64,000 bases of DNA from Veillonella sp. (GTDB lineage: Bacteria > Bacillota > Negativicutes > Veillonellales > Veillonellaceae). Each line of letters begins with the position of its first letter. Positions within the stretch are counted from its first letter, which is position 1. The notes beneath the pieces were generated by a model. That model had not been told where the DNA came from. It did not search any database and saw nothing but the letters and a program-made list of their open reading frames with translations. The position numbers were made by a program, and so were the translations under genes. Positions 37,122 through 46,921 of the stretch are shown in pieces. The stretch spans positions 558,001-622,000 of the forward strand of contig NZ_JBGKFB010000001.1 of the NCBI RefSeq assembly GCF_041333735.1. The letters are read 5' to 3'.

Positions 37122-37730
37122 TTAAATATAGTATTCTATGTAATCATCAGGAATTTTCTTTTCCTCTGCCTGGCCATTATTAGTACGACGAGGTTTACGG
37201 ACATACATATTTTCTGGATCTGTTTCAAAGATAACCATATCTTTAGGGATATCGTGTTTAATAACGAGGTTACAACCGATTTTGGTACGAGCCCCAATCG
37301 TAATATCGCCTAAGATTTTCGTACCTGTACCGATGAGTACTTCATCTTCGATGGTCGGATGGCGTTTTACCTTTTTAGAGGACATGCCACCTAACGTCAC
37401 TTGGTGGAACAAGGTCACATTATCCCCTACGATTGCCGTTTCACCGATAACGACACCCATGCCATGGTCGATAAATAAACCACGACCGATGGTAGCACCT
37501 GGATGGATTTCAATGCCGGTTACGTGACGAGAATGAAGTGCTACGCGACGAGCCAAGGTTGGCCATCCCGCCTTATAGAGGCGATGCGCAAAGAAATGCC
37601 AGAACAAGGCTGTAATATGCGGGTATGTCCAAATAACCATCCACACATTTGTTGCTGCCGGGTCAGAATCCATTACGCGCTTAATATTATATTGAATTTT
37701 GCCCCATAATTCGCGTAAACCTTGTATCAT
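37122..37730 (-). CDS. cysE: Serine O-acetyltransferase
   Basis: The 202-residue product has the left-handed beta-helix hexapeptide repeats (IHPGATIGRGLFIDHG, VVIGETAIVGDNVTLFHQVT) and the active-site His in HGMGVVIGE. It makes O-acetylserine from serine and acetyl-CoA. It is shorter than enterobacterial CysE at the N-terminus, as in other Firmicutes. It lies directly downstream of cysK on the same strand. Confidence 0.95.
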   Translation of the reverse strand: MIQGLRELWGKIQYNIKRVMDSDPAATNVWMVIWTYPHITALFWHFFAHRLYKAGWPTLARRVALHSRHVTGIEIHPGATIGRGLFIDHGMGVVIGETAIVGDNVTLFHQVTLGGMSSKKVKRHPTIEDEVLIGTGTKILGDITIGARTKIGCNLVIKHDIPKDMVIFETDPENMYVRKPRRTNNGQAEEKKIPDDYIEYYI

Positions 37731-37832
37731 AGCGACTCCATCTCAAATAACTCTACTCATATATAATATATAGTATACAACATATGTGGTATGTATTCCT
37801 ATACATAAGATGCTTTATCTATGCGAAATCCG

Positions 37833-38747
37833 TTACTTTACATATTCATTATTGGCGAAGTCCAAGAGGGATAAATATTTTTCTACCCCATCCGGCGCAA
37901 TCACCACGATATTCGCCTTTGGCTCTTCTCGAGCAATACGCTTTGCCGCAACAATAGCCGCCCCTGAAGAAAGACCAATAGAAACACCGCTTTCACGCAT
38001 AAAGGTTTGCACTTCGCTAAAAGCCTCTTCATCGCTTACAGTTTGTACTCCGTCCATCAAGCTTTGATCAAAGTTTTCAGGAATAAAACCTGCCCCAATG
38101 CCTTGAATTTTGTGAGGACCACCCTTGCCTTCCGTAATGGCTGGAGATCCTGTTGGCTCTACGGCAATGGCCTTCAAGTTAGGATTATGTTCTTTCAAAC
38201 GTTTTGCAACGCCTGTGAAAGTGCCGCCAGTACCGATACCAGCTATGAAAACATCTACATTTGGCACTTGTTCTACAATTTCGGCACCAGTTGTACGATA
38301 ATGCATATCTGGGTTTGCAGGGTTTACGAATTGGCCCAATGTGAAAGCATTTGGATATTTATCTAAAATTTCATTAGCGCGTTCAAGAGCACCTCTCATA
38401 CCCGTTTCTTTCGGTGTTAATATGAGCTGTGCACCATAGGCTTTAATGAGCTCACGACGTTCTTTACTCATGCTTTCAGGCATAATAATAACAGTTTTAA
38501 TATGCAAGATAGCGCCCACCATGGCAAGAGCAATACCTGTATTTCCGCTTGTGGCCTCTACGATAATGCTATCTTCGTGAAGGCGTCCTTTTTCCTTAGC
38601 ATCTTGTAACATGCCAAGTACAGCACGGTCTTTCACAGAACCGCCTACATTATATTTTTCAAGTTTTACATAAATATTGGTATTTGGTAATTGATATACC
38701 GGAGTTTTACCAATCAGTTTAGTTGTTTGATTTGTGACTATGCTCAT
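37833..38747 (-). CDS. cysK: Cysteine synthase
   Basis: ATG 38747 follows AAAAGGAGGATCAG; 304 residues. The PLP lysine is in VGGSVKDRA, the substrate loop in EATSGNTGIALA, and the phosphate loop in GIGTGGTFTGVAKRL. It forms cysteine from O-acetylserine and sulfide. An intrinsic terminator lies between its promoter and its start, so attenuation is likely. cysE follows about 100 bases downstream. Confidence 0.95.
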   Translation of the reverse strand: MSIVTNQTTKLIGKTPVYQLPNTNIYVKLEKYNVGGSVKDRAVLGMLQDAKEKGRLHEDSIIVEATSGNTGIALAMVGAILHIKTVIIMPESMSKERRELIKAYGAQLILTPKETGMRGALERANEILDKYPNAFTLGQFVNPANPDMHYRTTGAEIVEQVPNVDVFIAGIGTGGTFTGVAKRLKEHNPNLKAIAVEPTGSPAITEGKGGPHKIQGIGAGFIPENFDQSLMDGVQTVSDEEAFSEVQTFMRESGVSIGLSSGAAIVAAKRIAREEPKANIVVIAPDGVEKYLSLLDFANNEYVK

Positions 38748-38773
38748 CTGATCCTCCTTTTGGCGATAGATGA

Positions 38774-38807
38774 TAAAAATCGTCCTCAGGAACATCCCAA
38801 GGACGAT
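38774..38807 (-). promoter_or_regulatory. Attenuator-like terminator in cysK leader
   Basis: ATCGTCCT and AGGACGAT pair with a 13-base loop, followed on the minus strand by a T run, 27 bases before the cysK start. No T-box sequence is present. Confidence 0.6.
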
Positions 38808-38876
38808 ATGATTTTCACCTTGTTATTCTCTATACACTGGATATAACCATTTGTGTATTCTCATAAATACACTCAT

Positions 38877-38906
38877 ACTCTATCACCTGCATCTATGCAT
38901 TGTCAA
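38877..38906 (-). promoter_or_regulatory. Promoter of cysK
   Basis: TTGACA (38906-38901) and TAGAGT (38882-38877) are separated by 18 bases; the transcript would have a leader of about 125 bases. Confidence 0.55.
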
Positions 38907-38960
38907 GAGAATGAGAACCGCTTTTAAAACCCTAAAAATATAGGAAATAACTAGGTTTAT

Positions 38961-39821
38961 TTATAAATTTCCCAGTGTGTCTACCACCATATCCCAGGTA
39001 ATAGGCACCATAATGATAGCTAGCGCAACCCCAATAAAGATGACTGCCCCTAGTATAACGGTAAGCCGCGGAATGATGGCTATAACAGTACTATTCGCTA
39101 CATTATACGCCTTATCTATGTCATAGTGCAGTGCTACATAGCCCCATAGAAATCCTGCTATCAAATATATCGCTACATAAGGATCTAGTATGATATGCGT
39201 TGATGTCATCGGTTCAACATGCATTAATCGATTGATAACTGGTGAAAGTAACACATTAGCGAGTATAGCTATAAGCTTGAACCATATAAGACATATAATA
39301 TAAGGCCACATAGTTCTCATGGTCATCCGCAACATATAAAGCAGACCAACCATACCTGAACCCAATGTGCCCTTTGTATGCACCATGTACCGTTCCATCC
39401 AAGACGGTTGTTCTTTGCCTTGATGTAGTTGGTCATAATGAAACGATAAGTTTCTTTCGCCATGAGCCAAATCGACGAGGCCTAACACTTGTAACAATAC
39501 TAAAACAAAGACGAAAACAACGCCTATTTGGAAGCTTTCACTAAAGAATAGAGCCATCGGGTCAAATGTTAGCTCACTCAAAGACGATAGATTACCATAA
39601 ACATCATAAAATGCAGCATATATACCATTTGTCGTGAGTACATCTACGATAAACAGGGTCAATACAAAGATAAGATACCCATTCCATCGAGCCCATCTAC
39701 TAAGATGTGACAACTGCGTATGCTCCCCTACGATTATGGATGCAGGGTGAATAGACAAGATCACACCGATCATAAAAAACATTATGAACGATGTGCCCAT
39801 TGTTATATATTCATATACCAT
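38961..39821 (-). CDS. Multi-pass membrane protein, unknown
   Basis: The 286-residue product has about seven hydrophobic segments, a cytoplasm-like loop rich in charged residues (DLAHGERNLSFHYDQLHQGK) and no domain that I recognise. Its ATG lies one base after the queF stop, so the two are probably coupled, although no good ribosome binding site is seen. The function is unknown; linkage to queF does not by itself imply a role in queuosine metabolism. Confidence 0.65.
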   Translation of the reverse strand: MVYEYITMGTSFIMFFMIGVILSIHPASIIVGEHTQLSHLSRWARWNGYLIFVLTLFIVDVLTTNGIYAAFYDVYGNLSSLSELTFDPMALFFSESFQIGVVFVFVLVLLQVLGLVDLAHGERNLSFHYDQLHQGKEQPSWMERYMVHTKGTLGSGMVGLLYMLRMTMRTMWPYIICLIWFKLIAILANVLLSPVINRLMHVEPMTSTHIILDPYVAIYLIAGFLWGYVALHYDIDKAYNVANSTVIAIIPRLTVILGAVIFIGVALAIIMVPITWDMVVDTLGNL

Positions 39822-39822
39822 A

Positions 39823-40320
39823 TTAACGGTATGCTACGCGCTCAGGCTGCATATCGTGGAAATGAAGGCGCTCTTTTGCCGTCTTTTCCCACTCTGTACC
39901 AGGCTTGCCGTAGTTTGCGTATGGATCGATGGACAAACCACCGCGTGGTGTAAACTTGCCCCATACCTCGATGTATTTAGGATCCATCAACTTGATGAGG
40001 TCTTTCATGATGATATTGATGCAATCTTCGTGGAAATCCCCATGATTACGGAAACTAAATAGGTACAATTTCAAAGACTTGGATTCAACCATTTTCTTAT
40101 CCGGTACATAAGAGATATAGATTGTGGCAAAGTCAGGTTGACCTGTCATAGGACATAAGCTAGTGAACTCAGGACAATTAAACTTAACGAAGTAATCATT
40201 ATCAGGGTGCTTGTTATCAAACGCCTCTAACACCTGTGGTGCATAATCAGTTGGGTAATCGGTCTTGTGACCTAACATCGTTACCCCTTGTAACTCTTTT
40301 TCAGATCTGCCGGATGCCAT
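39823..40320 (-). CDS. queF: NADPH-dependent preQ0 reductase
   Basis: ATG 40320 follows AGAGGTTCCTT; 165 residues, the short YkvM-type QueF. The catalytic cysteine is Cys56 in [15 protein letters not shown] and the family motif reads [25 protein letters not shown] from residue 79. It reduces preQ0 to preQ1 for queuosine. No preQ1 riboswitch was recognised upstream; an extended -10 (TGCTATAAT) is present at about 40390. Confidence 0.93.
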   Translation of the reverse strand: MASGRSEKELQGVTMLGHKTDYPTDYAPQVLEAFDNKHPDNDYFVKFNCPEFTSLCPMTGQPDFATIYISYVPDKKMVESKSLKLYLFSFRNHGDFHEDCINIIMKDLIKLMDPKYIEVWGKFTPRGGLSIDPYANYGKPGTEWEKTAKERLHFHDMQPERVAYR

Positions 40321-40620
40321 AAGGAACCTCTTTCTATACATTCTAGAACTCTATAATTAGATATATTGAATAATTCATGTAACACTTAATTATAGCATAT
40401 AAAAGAATACACCAGTTATAGAGATAAACGATTTCAGACTATAGTTAAATGACCGTTTCATCCTATGTCTCTAAATAAACTATCCTATCCCCATAATCTA
40501 GTTCAATTATATTGCGCTCACATATAGATTGTATAAAATTAAAATTTATAATAAAATATTCATATACATTTGGTAATGTTAATACATTCAGAGAAATATA
40601 ACACCTTATGGAGGTCCCTT

Positions 40621-41367
40621 ATGAAATTAAAACAGCTTATTTTATCTAGCATCGCTGTAGGTGCATTAGCTTTCACATTTGGCGCAGTACAACCTGCACA
40701 GGCGGCTATTGGCATGGAGAATCCAGGTCCAGCTATGAATCTTGAAAAGCCTGTATCTGTTACGACTGCCCATCATATCAATGTAGATGGCAAGGTTGTT
40801 GAGCCTATTAACGGTCAACAAAATGTAATCTATGTAGATGGTCAACCACTCGTAGCATTGCGCCAAGTATCTGAAGCATTGGGCTATAAAGTAGCATGGG
40901 ATGAGCCTACTAAAACAGCATTAGTAGACATGAATATCGCTACATTAGCTATCCAACCTGATTCTGCAGAGGTAGTGCGCCATGGCAAATTGAAGATTAT
41001 CAACCTTGATACTTCTGAATCCTTCTTGCCTGCAGCTCGCAAGGTAGATGATACTATCTTTGTAAAACCTCAAGTATTCAAATTATTATTGAACGATGTA
41101 AAAATTACAAAGGACGAAATCTTCATCGCCCCTCAACGCGCACAATTAGCATCTACTACAAATACAGAGGTAACTCACAAGAATGAACTCAACACATTCT
41201 TGCCACCATCTCAAAATGATGTAAAGAAAAAAGAAGATCCAAAGGCTACAGAAAAACCTCTTATTAAAATTAAGAAATCCTTAGCTAAAGATACTGTAAC
41301 TACAGACGATCAAGCTCAATCTACAGACAAATCTGAATACCAACGTGCTAACGGATTAGATCGATAA
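40621..41367 (+). CDS. Secreted copper-amine-oxidase-N-like (stalk) domain protein
   Basis: ATG 40621 follows ATGGAGGTCCCTT; 248 residues. A signal peptide ends near VQPAQA (residue about 29). Residues about 55-100 match the CuAO N-terminal-like domain (NVIYVDGQPLVALRQVSEAL, GYKVAWDEPTKTALV). No catalytic domain is attached. The tail is lysine- and threonine-rich and probably disordered. The domain is common in Firmicute cell-envelope proteins; the role is unknown. Confidence 0.8.
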   Translation: MKLKQLILSSIAVGALAFTFGAVQPAQAAIGMENPGPAMNLEKPVSVTTAHHINVDGKVVEPINGQQNVIYVDGQPLVALRQVSEALGYKVAWDEPTKTALVDMNIATLAIQPDSAEVVRHGKLKIINLDTSESFLPAARKVDDTIFVKPQVFKLLLNDVKITKDEIFIAPQRAQLASTTNTEVTHKNELNTFLPPSQNDVKKKEDPKATEKPLIKIKKSLAKDTVTTDDQAQSTDKSEYQRANGLDR

Positions 41368-41423
41368 CCGAAATTAAGAGATTGTTGAGCAAGCTCTCAA
41401 CGCATTAAAAAATTTATGCAAAT

Positions 41424-41449
41424 AAAAAGGTCCCATACGGGACCTTTTT
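41424..41449 (+). terminator. Terminator after CuAO-N-like gene
   Basis: AAAAAGGTCCC and GGGACCTTTTT with an ATAC loop. Confidence 0.88.
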
Positions 41450-41504
41450 ATTATATAGCATATATAGTTATCCGAAATTAGTTTTACTAAATTTGATGGC
41501 TATA

Positions 41505-41900
41505 TTATCTGCCAAAACCATAACGGTTAAGAGCTGTATTACCATTACCATATATAGCCATAATCTTCGCCATGAAATAGTCAGCTACTGCTAGAGAGTA
41601 TGCTGCAATATCATTGTAATCAGAGTATTTTGGTGCAACATTAGTCACAGTAATGTTTTCAATAGTAGTACTAGCTTTAGGAGTAGTCAATTTATTTGTA
41701 GTAGGTGCAGGATCTGTAACAGTTACTGTAGAACCCATGGCTGGATTAACATAACCTGTTGGAGTAGATACTGGTGGACGTTGGGAATCAGTATATTTGT
41801 AGCCATAAGAAGCGTCTGCTTGTTGTGGTGCTACTGTAACAGCGCCAAAAGCAAGTACAGCTGCGGCCAAAACGATAGAGAATTGTTTTGATGCTTTCAT
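41505..41900 (-). CDS. Small secreted protein, unknown
   Basis: ATG 41900 follows TTTGGAGGTTTTTT; 131 residues. It has a signal peptide with APQQADA near residue 31. The mature part is rich in Thr, Pro and Val (STVTVTDPAPTTNKL) and ends with an aromatic stretch (YSLAVADYFMAKIMAIYG) and YGFGR. No domain is recognised. It faces the CuAO-N-like gene tail to tail. Confidence 0.7.
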   Translation of the reverse strand: MKASKQFSIVLAAAVLAFGAVTVAPQQADASYGYKYTDSQRPPVSTPTGYVNPAMGSTVTVTDPAPTTNKLTTPKASTTIENITVTNVAPKYSDYNDIAAYSLAVADYFMAKIMAIYGNGNTALNRYGFGR

Positions 41901-42019
41901 AAAAAACCTCCAAATAACACAAAAGTATTTTATCAAAAATTATGATAACGTAGATTTATTATAAACTATCTAAATAAACGCACAATGAAAGAGGGTTAAT
42001 ATCATTTATCTTTCATTTA

Positions 42020-43633
42020 TCACTTTATTTTGATACCTTTGAAAGCATCTTTCACCTCATCCATTTGGCGTTTTACATCACCAACAGATTCTTTTACATC
42101 ATCGGGAACCTTGATGCTATCTATACCTTTAGCTGACTCAGAGGCACGTTTACTATTTTCACCAGCTTGCTTCATCCCCGCTTTAATCCGGTCCATATTC
42201 TCATCGATCTCATCGAAGGATTCGTCGTAGAGGATAAAATTACTACCCCCATGAGATGTAATGTTGAGCGACCCCATGGTGAGCTGCCCATTATCGATAC
42301 GCAACGCATCTGTAGAAATGGTCGTAATATTTGTATTGACTGTCACATCACTAAAGGATAAATGGCGCCCCTTATTGTGAAAGTTTCCTGTAATATTTTT
42401 AATTGGAATGAGCATATAATGACCTTCACCAGACCAGAAATTCCCCCATACCTCCATATCACGAGGCTTACCTTCGCTTTTAAAGTTTAAATTAGCCGAT
42501 ACAGGGACGACGAACTCAGGCGTTTTAAGAGCTTCGCTACTATCTAAATCCTTAGCTACACCTGTAATCGTATAGGCTCTTGTATCTAAATTGTATACCC
42601 CTTTTGCCTCTAATTTGCCACTGTACACATTAGCATTAACATTTTCAAAGTTTAAAATGCCATCTTGGTACGTTACATCACCCACTACATTTTCAAAGGT
42701 AAGTGCAGGAATCCGTAAAATAGGCATCGTTACACGGCCTTTAGCCAACGGTCGATTAAAATCACCTGTTACTCGCGTTAGTAAGGTCATAGAATCGTGA
42801 ATATTATCGCCAAAACCAAGTGACGATGGGTCTACACCTTTCACATCAAACTGTAAATCTAGCTGAGGCATGCGATGCTTTGATACATCCTTTAAATCGA
42901 CGCGACCTTTCAATGTAAGCCCATCGCCAATAGCTGTACCACCGAACTTACCCGTTTCCATATCGATGCGAATAGCACGGTTACTATCGAGATGGATCTT
43001 AGCCTCTACATTCTTCATCACATAGTGACGATTTTTCTGAAAGATTTCTAGCTGATTATTTCTAAGCGTAATGGTAAGGTCCAAATGTTGGCCTTCCCAA
43101 TTAAAATTACGAACCTTCTTACCCAGTTCCTCCTGTCGCTCTTGCGTCGTCTTTTTAGGCGGCTTAGGGCGAGGGTCCACCTCATCGAGAGGCTTATTCA
43201 CATCAGGCGAAGCAGGCACAAAATCGAGCCGGTTGTTATCATCTAGATCGACTACGATTGTTGCATCGTTGAGCTCAATTCCATTGATAGCAGAAGCCTT
43301 AAAGTTACGAGTGACAACATCCCACATATTGACGCGAATTTTACCACTGGGAACGGTGAGCAATTCACGACCTTCTGAATCCCTCCACACCAAGTCGGTA
43401 AAGGATAATGTTCCCCACGGCGTTGCAGTTAAACGCTCTACTGTTACAGAACCACGCATCATCGTTTGTCGAGCCATAACCTCGTTAAAGATAACACCCA
43501 TCCCGCGACTTGCTATCGTAGCCAACACAAAGAAAATAATCGCTCCAATGGCAAGAAACGCAGCAATGCCTTTTAGGCCTTTCTTATACAATTGTTTATA
43601 TTTTGTCCAATAGGAACGTATGTAATGTTTCAT
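42020..43633 (-). CDS. AsmA/TamB-like envelope protein
   Basis: The 537-residue product has an N-terminal membrane anchor (about residues 20-45) followed by a long series of beta-strands typical of the AsmA superfamily, for example LTATPWGTLSFTDLVW, ENVVGDVTYQDGILNFENV and NANVYSGKLEAKGVYNL. It ends in a charged coiled coil. AsmA/TamB-like proteins span the periplasm and serve lipid transport or outer-membrane biogenesis. A start without a clear ribosome binding site makes the N-terminus slightly uncertain. It follows glnK by 35 bases. Confidence 0.75.
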   Translation of the reverse strand: MKHYIRSYWTKYKQLYKKGLKGIAAFLAIGAIIFFVLATIASRGMGVIFNEVMARQTMMRGSVTVERLTATPWGTLSFTDLVWRDSEGRELLTVPSGKIRVNMWDVVTRNFKASAINGIELNDATIVVDLDDNNRLDFVPASPDVNKPLDEVDPRPKPPKKTTQERQEELGKKVRNFNWEGQHLDLTITLRNNQLEIFQKNRHYVMKNVEAKIHLDSNRAIRIDMETGKFGGTAIGDGLTLKGRVDLKDVSKHRMPQLDLQFDVKGVDPSSLGFGDNIHDSMTLLTRVTGDFNRPLAKGRVTMPILRIPALTFENVVGDVTYQDGILNFENVNANVYSGKLEAKGVYNLDTRAYTITGVAKDLDSSEALKTPEFVVPVSANLNFKSEGKPRDMEVWGNFWSGEGHYMLIPIKNITGNFHNKGRHLSFSDVTVNTNITTISTDALRIDNGQLTMGSLNITSHGGSNFILYDESFDEIDENMDRIKAGMKQAGENSKRASESAKGIDSIKVPDDVKESVGDVKRQMDEVKDAFKGIKIK

Positions 43634-43668
43634 AGAGCTATTATATCATGTCGAGGATGCGAGTTTTG

Positions 43669-44031
43669 TTATGCTTCGTCGTCGGTTACGGCCTTGGTAC
43701 CTCTTGTGCCTGTCCGTATACGCATAGCGTCTTCTACATCGTATACAAAGATTTTACCGTCCCCTACTTCACCGGTTTGTAATGTGTTTCGCGCTGTATC
43801 CATTACAAGATCTACAGGCACATCACACACAACGGTTTCAACTTTTACCATAGGAATTAAATTCACATCATATTGTTGGCCCCGATATACTTCGGTATGG
43901 CCTTTTTGTAAGCCACAGCCAAAGACTTGTGACACTGTCATACCTTGAATACCAATCTTGTTTAAGGCCTCTTTTAAATCCTCTAGCTGCTCTGCACGAG
44001 CGATTATATCTACCTTTTTCATTCGTTTCAT
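43669..44031 (-). CDS. glnK: PII nitrogen regulatory protein
   Basis: The 120-residue product follows TAGGAGATACATAT. The T-loop is present (TEVYRGQQYDVNLIPMVKVE) and the B-loop reads GEVGDGKIFVYDVEDAMRIRTG. The usual uridylylated tyrosine position in YRGAEY is represented by YRGQQY. PII binds ATP/ADP and 2-oxoglutarate and gates AmtB. It lies 38 bases after amtB. Confidence 0.95.
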   Translation of the reverse strand: MKRMKKVDIIARAEQLEDLKEALNKIGIQGMTVSQVFGCGLQKGHTEVYRGQQYDVNLIPMVKVETVVCDVPVDLVMDTARNTLQTGEVGDGKIFVYDVEDAMRIRTGTRGTKAVTDDEA

Positions 44032-44069
44032 ATATGTATCTCCTATGCGTACTATCTATCAATCACCAA

Positions 44070-45347
44070 TTATAACAAAGAGGTTTGATTGGATGAAATA
44101 AATCGACCTGAGCTTTTAAATTCAGATTGATTATAAGCGCCTTCACCATGTTCACTAATATCGATACCCAAAGATTCAGAACCTATGCTAACACGCATAT
44201 CCATGAAAGCGCTGACGATTTTAAATAGTATAAATGTGCCTACAATGGCTAATACATAAGCAATCACGAGTGAAAGCAATTGAGGCCCTAACAAGGAACC
44301 ACCATAGAACAACCCATTCGCCCCATCAGCATTAATCGTCGTTGTAGCCCATAAACCGGTAGCAATAGCGCCCCATGTGCCGCCTACACCATGAATACCA
44401 AAGGCATCAAGAGAATCATCGTACCCAAGGCGATTTTTAATAATAGCTACCGCTAGATAACATACGACTGCACCGATAAAGCCAATAATAACGGCCGCCA
44501 TAGGCGTTACAAAGCCTGCCGCTGGTGTAATAGCTACTAGACCAGATACACCACCAGAGGCAGCCCCTAACACAGTAGGTTTACCACGATGCATCATTTC
44601 TACTAGTACCCATCCTACAATACCAACAGCTGCAGAGATTTGTGTAGTTAACACTGCATTAGCCGCAAGAAATCCTACGCCGAGAGCAGATCCTGCATTA
44701 AAGCCAAACCAACCAAACCATAAAATAGCGGCTCCAAGAATCGTCATCGGCAAATGGTGAGGTAGCATAGGCATCCGTCCATAGCCTCTGCGACGTCCTA
44801 GCAACATACATAAGGTCAACCCAGACACACCGGATAACACGTGAATCGCAAGTCCACCGGCAAAGTCTAATGCACCTAAATCGCTGAGGAATCCACCGCC
44901 CCAAATCCAATGGGCCATCGGATTATATATAAAGATAGACCATAGTAAAGCAAATATTACAAAAGGTGCAAAACGCATCCGCCCTGTAATAGAACCACTC
45001 ATGATGGCTGGTGTAATAACAGCAAACATGCATTGGAATGCTACAAAGGCAAGCTCAGGAATATGTGTATCACTTAAGACAGCTGTCTCCGCACCATCAA
45101 GACCAAATTTACTAAAGTCGCCGATGATGCCATGTAGATCATCACCAAAAATCAATGTATAGCCTATCAAAATAAACTCAACAGAAATGACACCAATCAA
45201 AAAGAAGCTCTGCATGATTGTACCTAGCACATTTTTACTACGCGCCATCCCACCGTAAAACAACGCTAAACCAGGTGTCATAAAAAATACTAATGCAGCA
45301 CACAACAAGACCCATGCGGTGTTGCCCGTATCAATCATATTGACCAT
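44070..45347 (-). CDS. amtB: Ammonium transporter
   Basis: ATG 45347 follows AAAGGAGTTTCTT; 425 residues with eleven membrane segments. Motifs are FYGGMARSKNVL, NPMAHWIWGGGFL and DFAGGLAIHVLSG, and the pore histidine region DAFGIHGVGGTWG. It conducts ammonium and is controlled by GlnK. A palindrome overlapping its promoter and an intrinsic terminator in its leader suggest two layers of control. Confidence 0.96.
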   Translation of the reverse strand: MVNMIDTGNTAWVLLCAALVFFMTPGLALFYGGMARSKNVLGTIMQSFFLIGVISVEFILIGYTLIFGDDLHGIIGDFSKFGLDGAETAVLSDTHIPELAFVAFQCMFAVITPAIMSGSITGRMRFAPFVIFALLWSIFIYNPMAHWIWGGGFLSDLGALDFAGGLAIHVLSGVSGLTLCMLLGRRRGYGRMPMLPHHLPMTILGAAILWFGWFGFNAGSALGVGFLAANAVLTTQISAAVGIVGWVLVEMMHRGKPTVLGAASGGVSGLVAITPAAGFVTPMAAVIIGFIGAVVCYLAVAIIKNRLGYDDSLDAFGIHGVGGTWGAIATGLWATTTINADGANGLFYGGSLLGPQLLSLVIAYVLAIVGTFILFKIVSAFMDMRVSIGSESLGIDISEHGEGAYNQSEFKSSGRFISSNQTSLL

Positions 45348-45366
45348 AAGAAACTCCTTTCCATAC

Positions 45367-45406
45367 AAAAAGCGCCTTGCTCGCAGAAAGTCTGCATGCA
45401 AGGCGC
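45367..45406 (-). promoter_or_regulatory. Attenuator-like terminator in amtB leader
   Basis: GCGCCTTGC pairs with GCAAGGCGC, with an inner GCAGA/TCTGC stem, followed on the minus strand by TTTTTG, 20 bases before the amtB start. It lies between promoter and gene. Confidence 0.65.
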
Positions 45407-45450
45407 CGTTACCTAACTATTTTATTGTTCCGATATATATCGCTACATAC

Positions 45451-45501
45451 ATCGTATATTACATTCCTATTCATGTCAATAAATTCTATAGAATTTATTG
45501 A
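45451..45501 (-). promoter_or_regulatory. amtB promoter with overlapping palindromic operator
   Basis: TTGACA (45479-45474) and TACGAT (45456-45451) are 17 bases apart. A perfect 26-base palindrome with half-site TCAATAAATTCTA covers 45476-45501 and overlaps the -35 hexamer, a position suited to a repressor. Confidence 0.6.
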
Positions 45502-45538
45502 ATTCTAATGTACATAAAGCACAAAAGCTTCTATAAAG

Positions 45539-46810
45539 CTAAAAGCCATATTCAGGCAATGGAGATATCACACTAGTGGAGTCCATACTCTCACCTTTCA
45601 TTTGAACATCAATGAGTAAGTTAATCACATCATCTCGACTAATATTTTTCTTATTACGATTAGCAATGATAGTGTGAATAAATAAATTCTTATCATTTCG
45701 TGTTATATAAGATATTTCCATTGCATTAAAAGCAGGATACTGAATATCCATTAATATTCCTGGTGTATTGTTATGCCATACAGTATAGGTATTTACTTTC
45801 ACGCCTTTTATAATTCTACTATGAAGAATCTGATTTCTTAATGCATCTGATAGAATCTTATTTTGACGAGTTCCTTCCTTGATTGGATTAACTAGTAATA
45901 ATTGAGCTAACCCATCTGCTTCATATACTCTAACGAATCCACCACCTTTAGCTATATCTTTTTTTAACGTTGTCCCTTCAATTCGACGATATGTAAAGTC
46001 TCCCAAAGCATCTACGGTATTAGGTATAGTAATCTCAGGTTTCTCCATAATTGAAGGTATTGTATAGTTTGCCAATAAGCCTAACGTATGTTTATAATTA
46101 GCATTCTTATCAGTGGTTATAATGCCAATATGGTACATATAATTCGGCTTATTTTTAAGTGAAAAATTAACCGTACTAATTGTACTTTTATCAAGGTTAC
46201 CCTCTGAAGACGCTACATCCCACGTACCATTTTCAATACCTGGATACGTAAACTTTCCACCATCAATAAAAGTATTTTTAGCACCTGGATTATGTTTTGC
46301 AAAAGCAGCCTTCATATCCTCTACAGTAAGTTCAGCATAACTTTTACCAGATTCAGCCCAAATTCTTGTATCCTTTACAGGCTCCACCTCAATGCCTATC
46401 ATACCAAGATTAGACTTAGCATATTGTGTATGGCCTTTACCTCGATTCACCATTAAACTTGTATTAGATGTACCTGGCAAGATAAATTGAATAGAGCGAT
46501 TTTCTCCAGATAACACATAAATGGAAGAACTATAGTTATGCGCCTTATAATCAATAATACTTTTATCCAAGATTTTATCTTTTGCGGCACTTTTATTCAC
46601 TACAGGAACCTGTGAAGACATCCGCTTATCATATAAAGCTGATAAATCTTTTCTCAACTCAGCTATCTTAGTTTGATCTACGATGTTATCACTATACACG
46701 ACTGCAGGCATTTTAGGATTTGCCCCTGGAATCGATACATCTGCACCATGTGCCGTAAAAACTGCAGTAGAACTAATAACTGCTGCCATTATCGCCATTC
46801 TAATATTCAT
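45539..46810 (-). CDS. Secreted protein, unknown
   Basis: ATG 46810 follows ATTGGAGCGTATT; 423 residues. A signal peptide (VFTAHGA near residue 23) precedes a mature protein with no motif that I recognise. Mixed beta-rich segments such as SIYVLSGENRSIQFILPG and GGFVRVYEADGLAQLLLV suggest a periplasmic or surface protein. It lies downstream of cstA but is separated by a strong terminator, so it is transcribed alone. Confidence 0.7.
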   Translation of the reverse strand: MNIRMAIMAAVISSTAVFTAHGADVSIPGANPKMPAVVYSDNIVDQTKIAELRKDLSALYDKRMSSQVPVVNKSAAKDKILDKSIIDYKAHNYSSSIYVLSGENRSIQFILPGTSNTSLMVNRGKGHTQYAKSNLGMIGIEVEPVKDTRIWAESGKSYAELTVEDMKAAFAKHNPGAKNTFIDGGKFTYPGIENGTWDVASSEGNLDKSTISTVNFSLKNKPNYMYHIGIITTDKNANYKHTLGLLANYTIPSIMEKPEITIPNTVDALGDFTYRRIEGTTLKKDIAKGGGFVRVYEADGLAQLLLVNPIKEGTRQNKILSDALRNQILHSRIIKGVKVNTYTVWHNNTPGILMDIQYPAFNAMEISYITRNDKNLFIHTIIANRNKKNISRDDVINLLIDVQMKGESMDSTSVISPLPEYGF

Positions 46811-46921
46811 AATACGCTCCAATACTTTCTCTATCTCACATATACAAATTAATGTAAACACATACATCTTACATATATATAGTTTACTATTTTCTAAAAA
46901 AAGCAGCAAATTTATAAATTA

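Noticed and set aside
38823..38876. A 17-residue leader peptide frame before the cysK attenuator
   Set aside because: It contains no cysteine, and its ATG lies at or before the predicted transcription start, so its ribosome binding site would not be in the mRNA.
40321..40460. A preQ1 riboswitch before queF
   Set aside because: The leader contains GAGGTTCC near the start codon, but the C-rich and A-rich segments of the preQ1-I aptamer are missing; GAGGTTCC simply serves as ribosome binding site.
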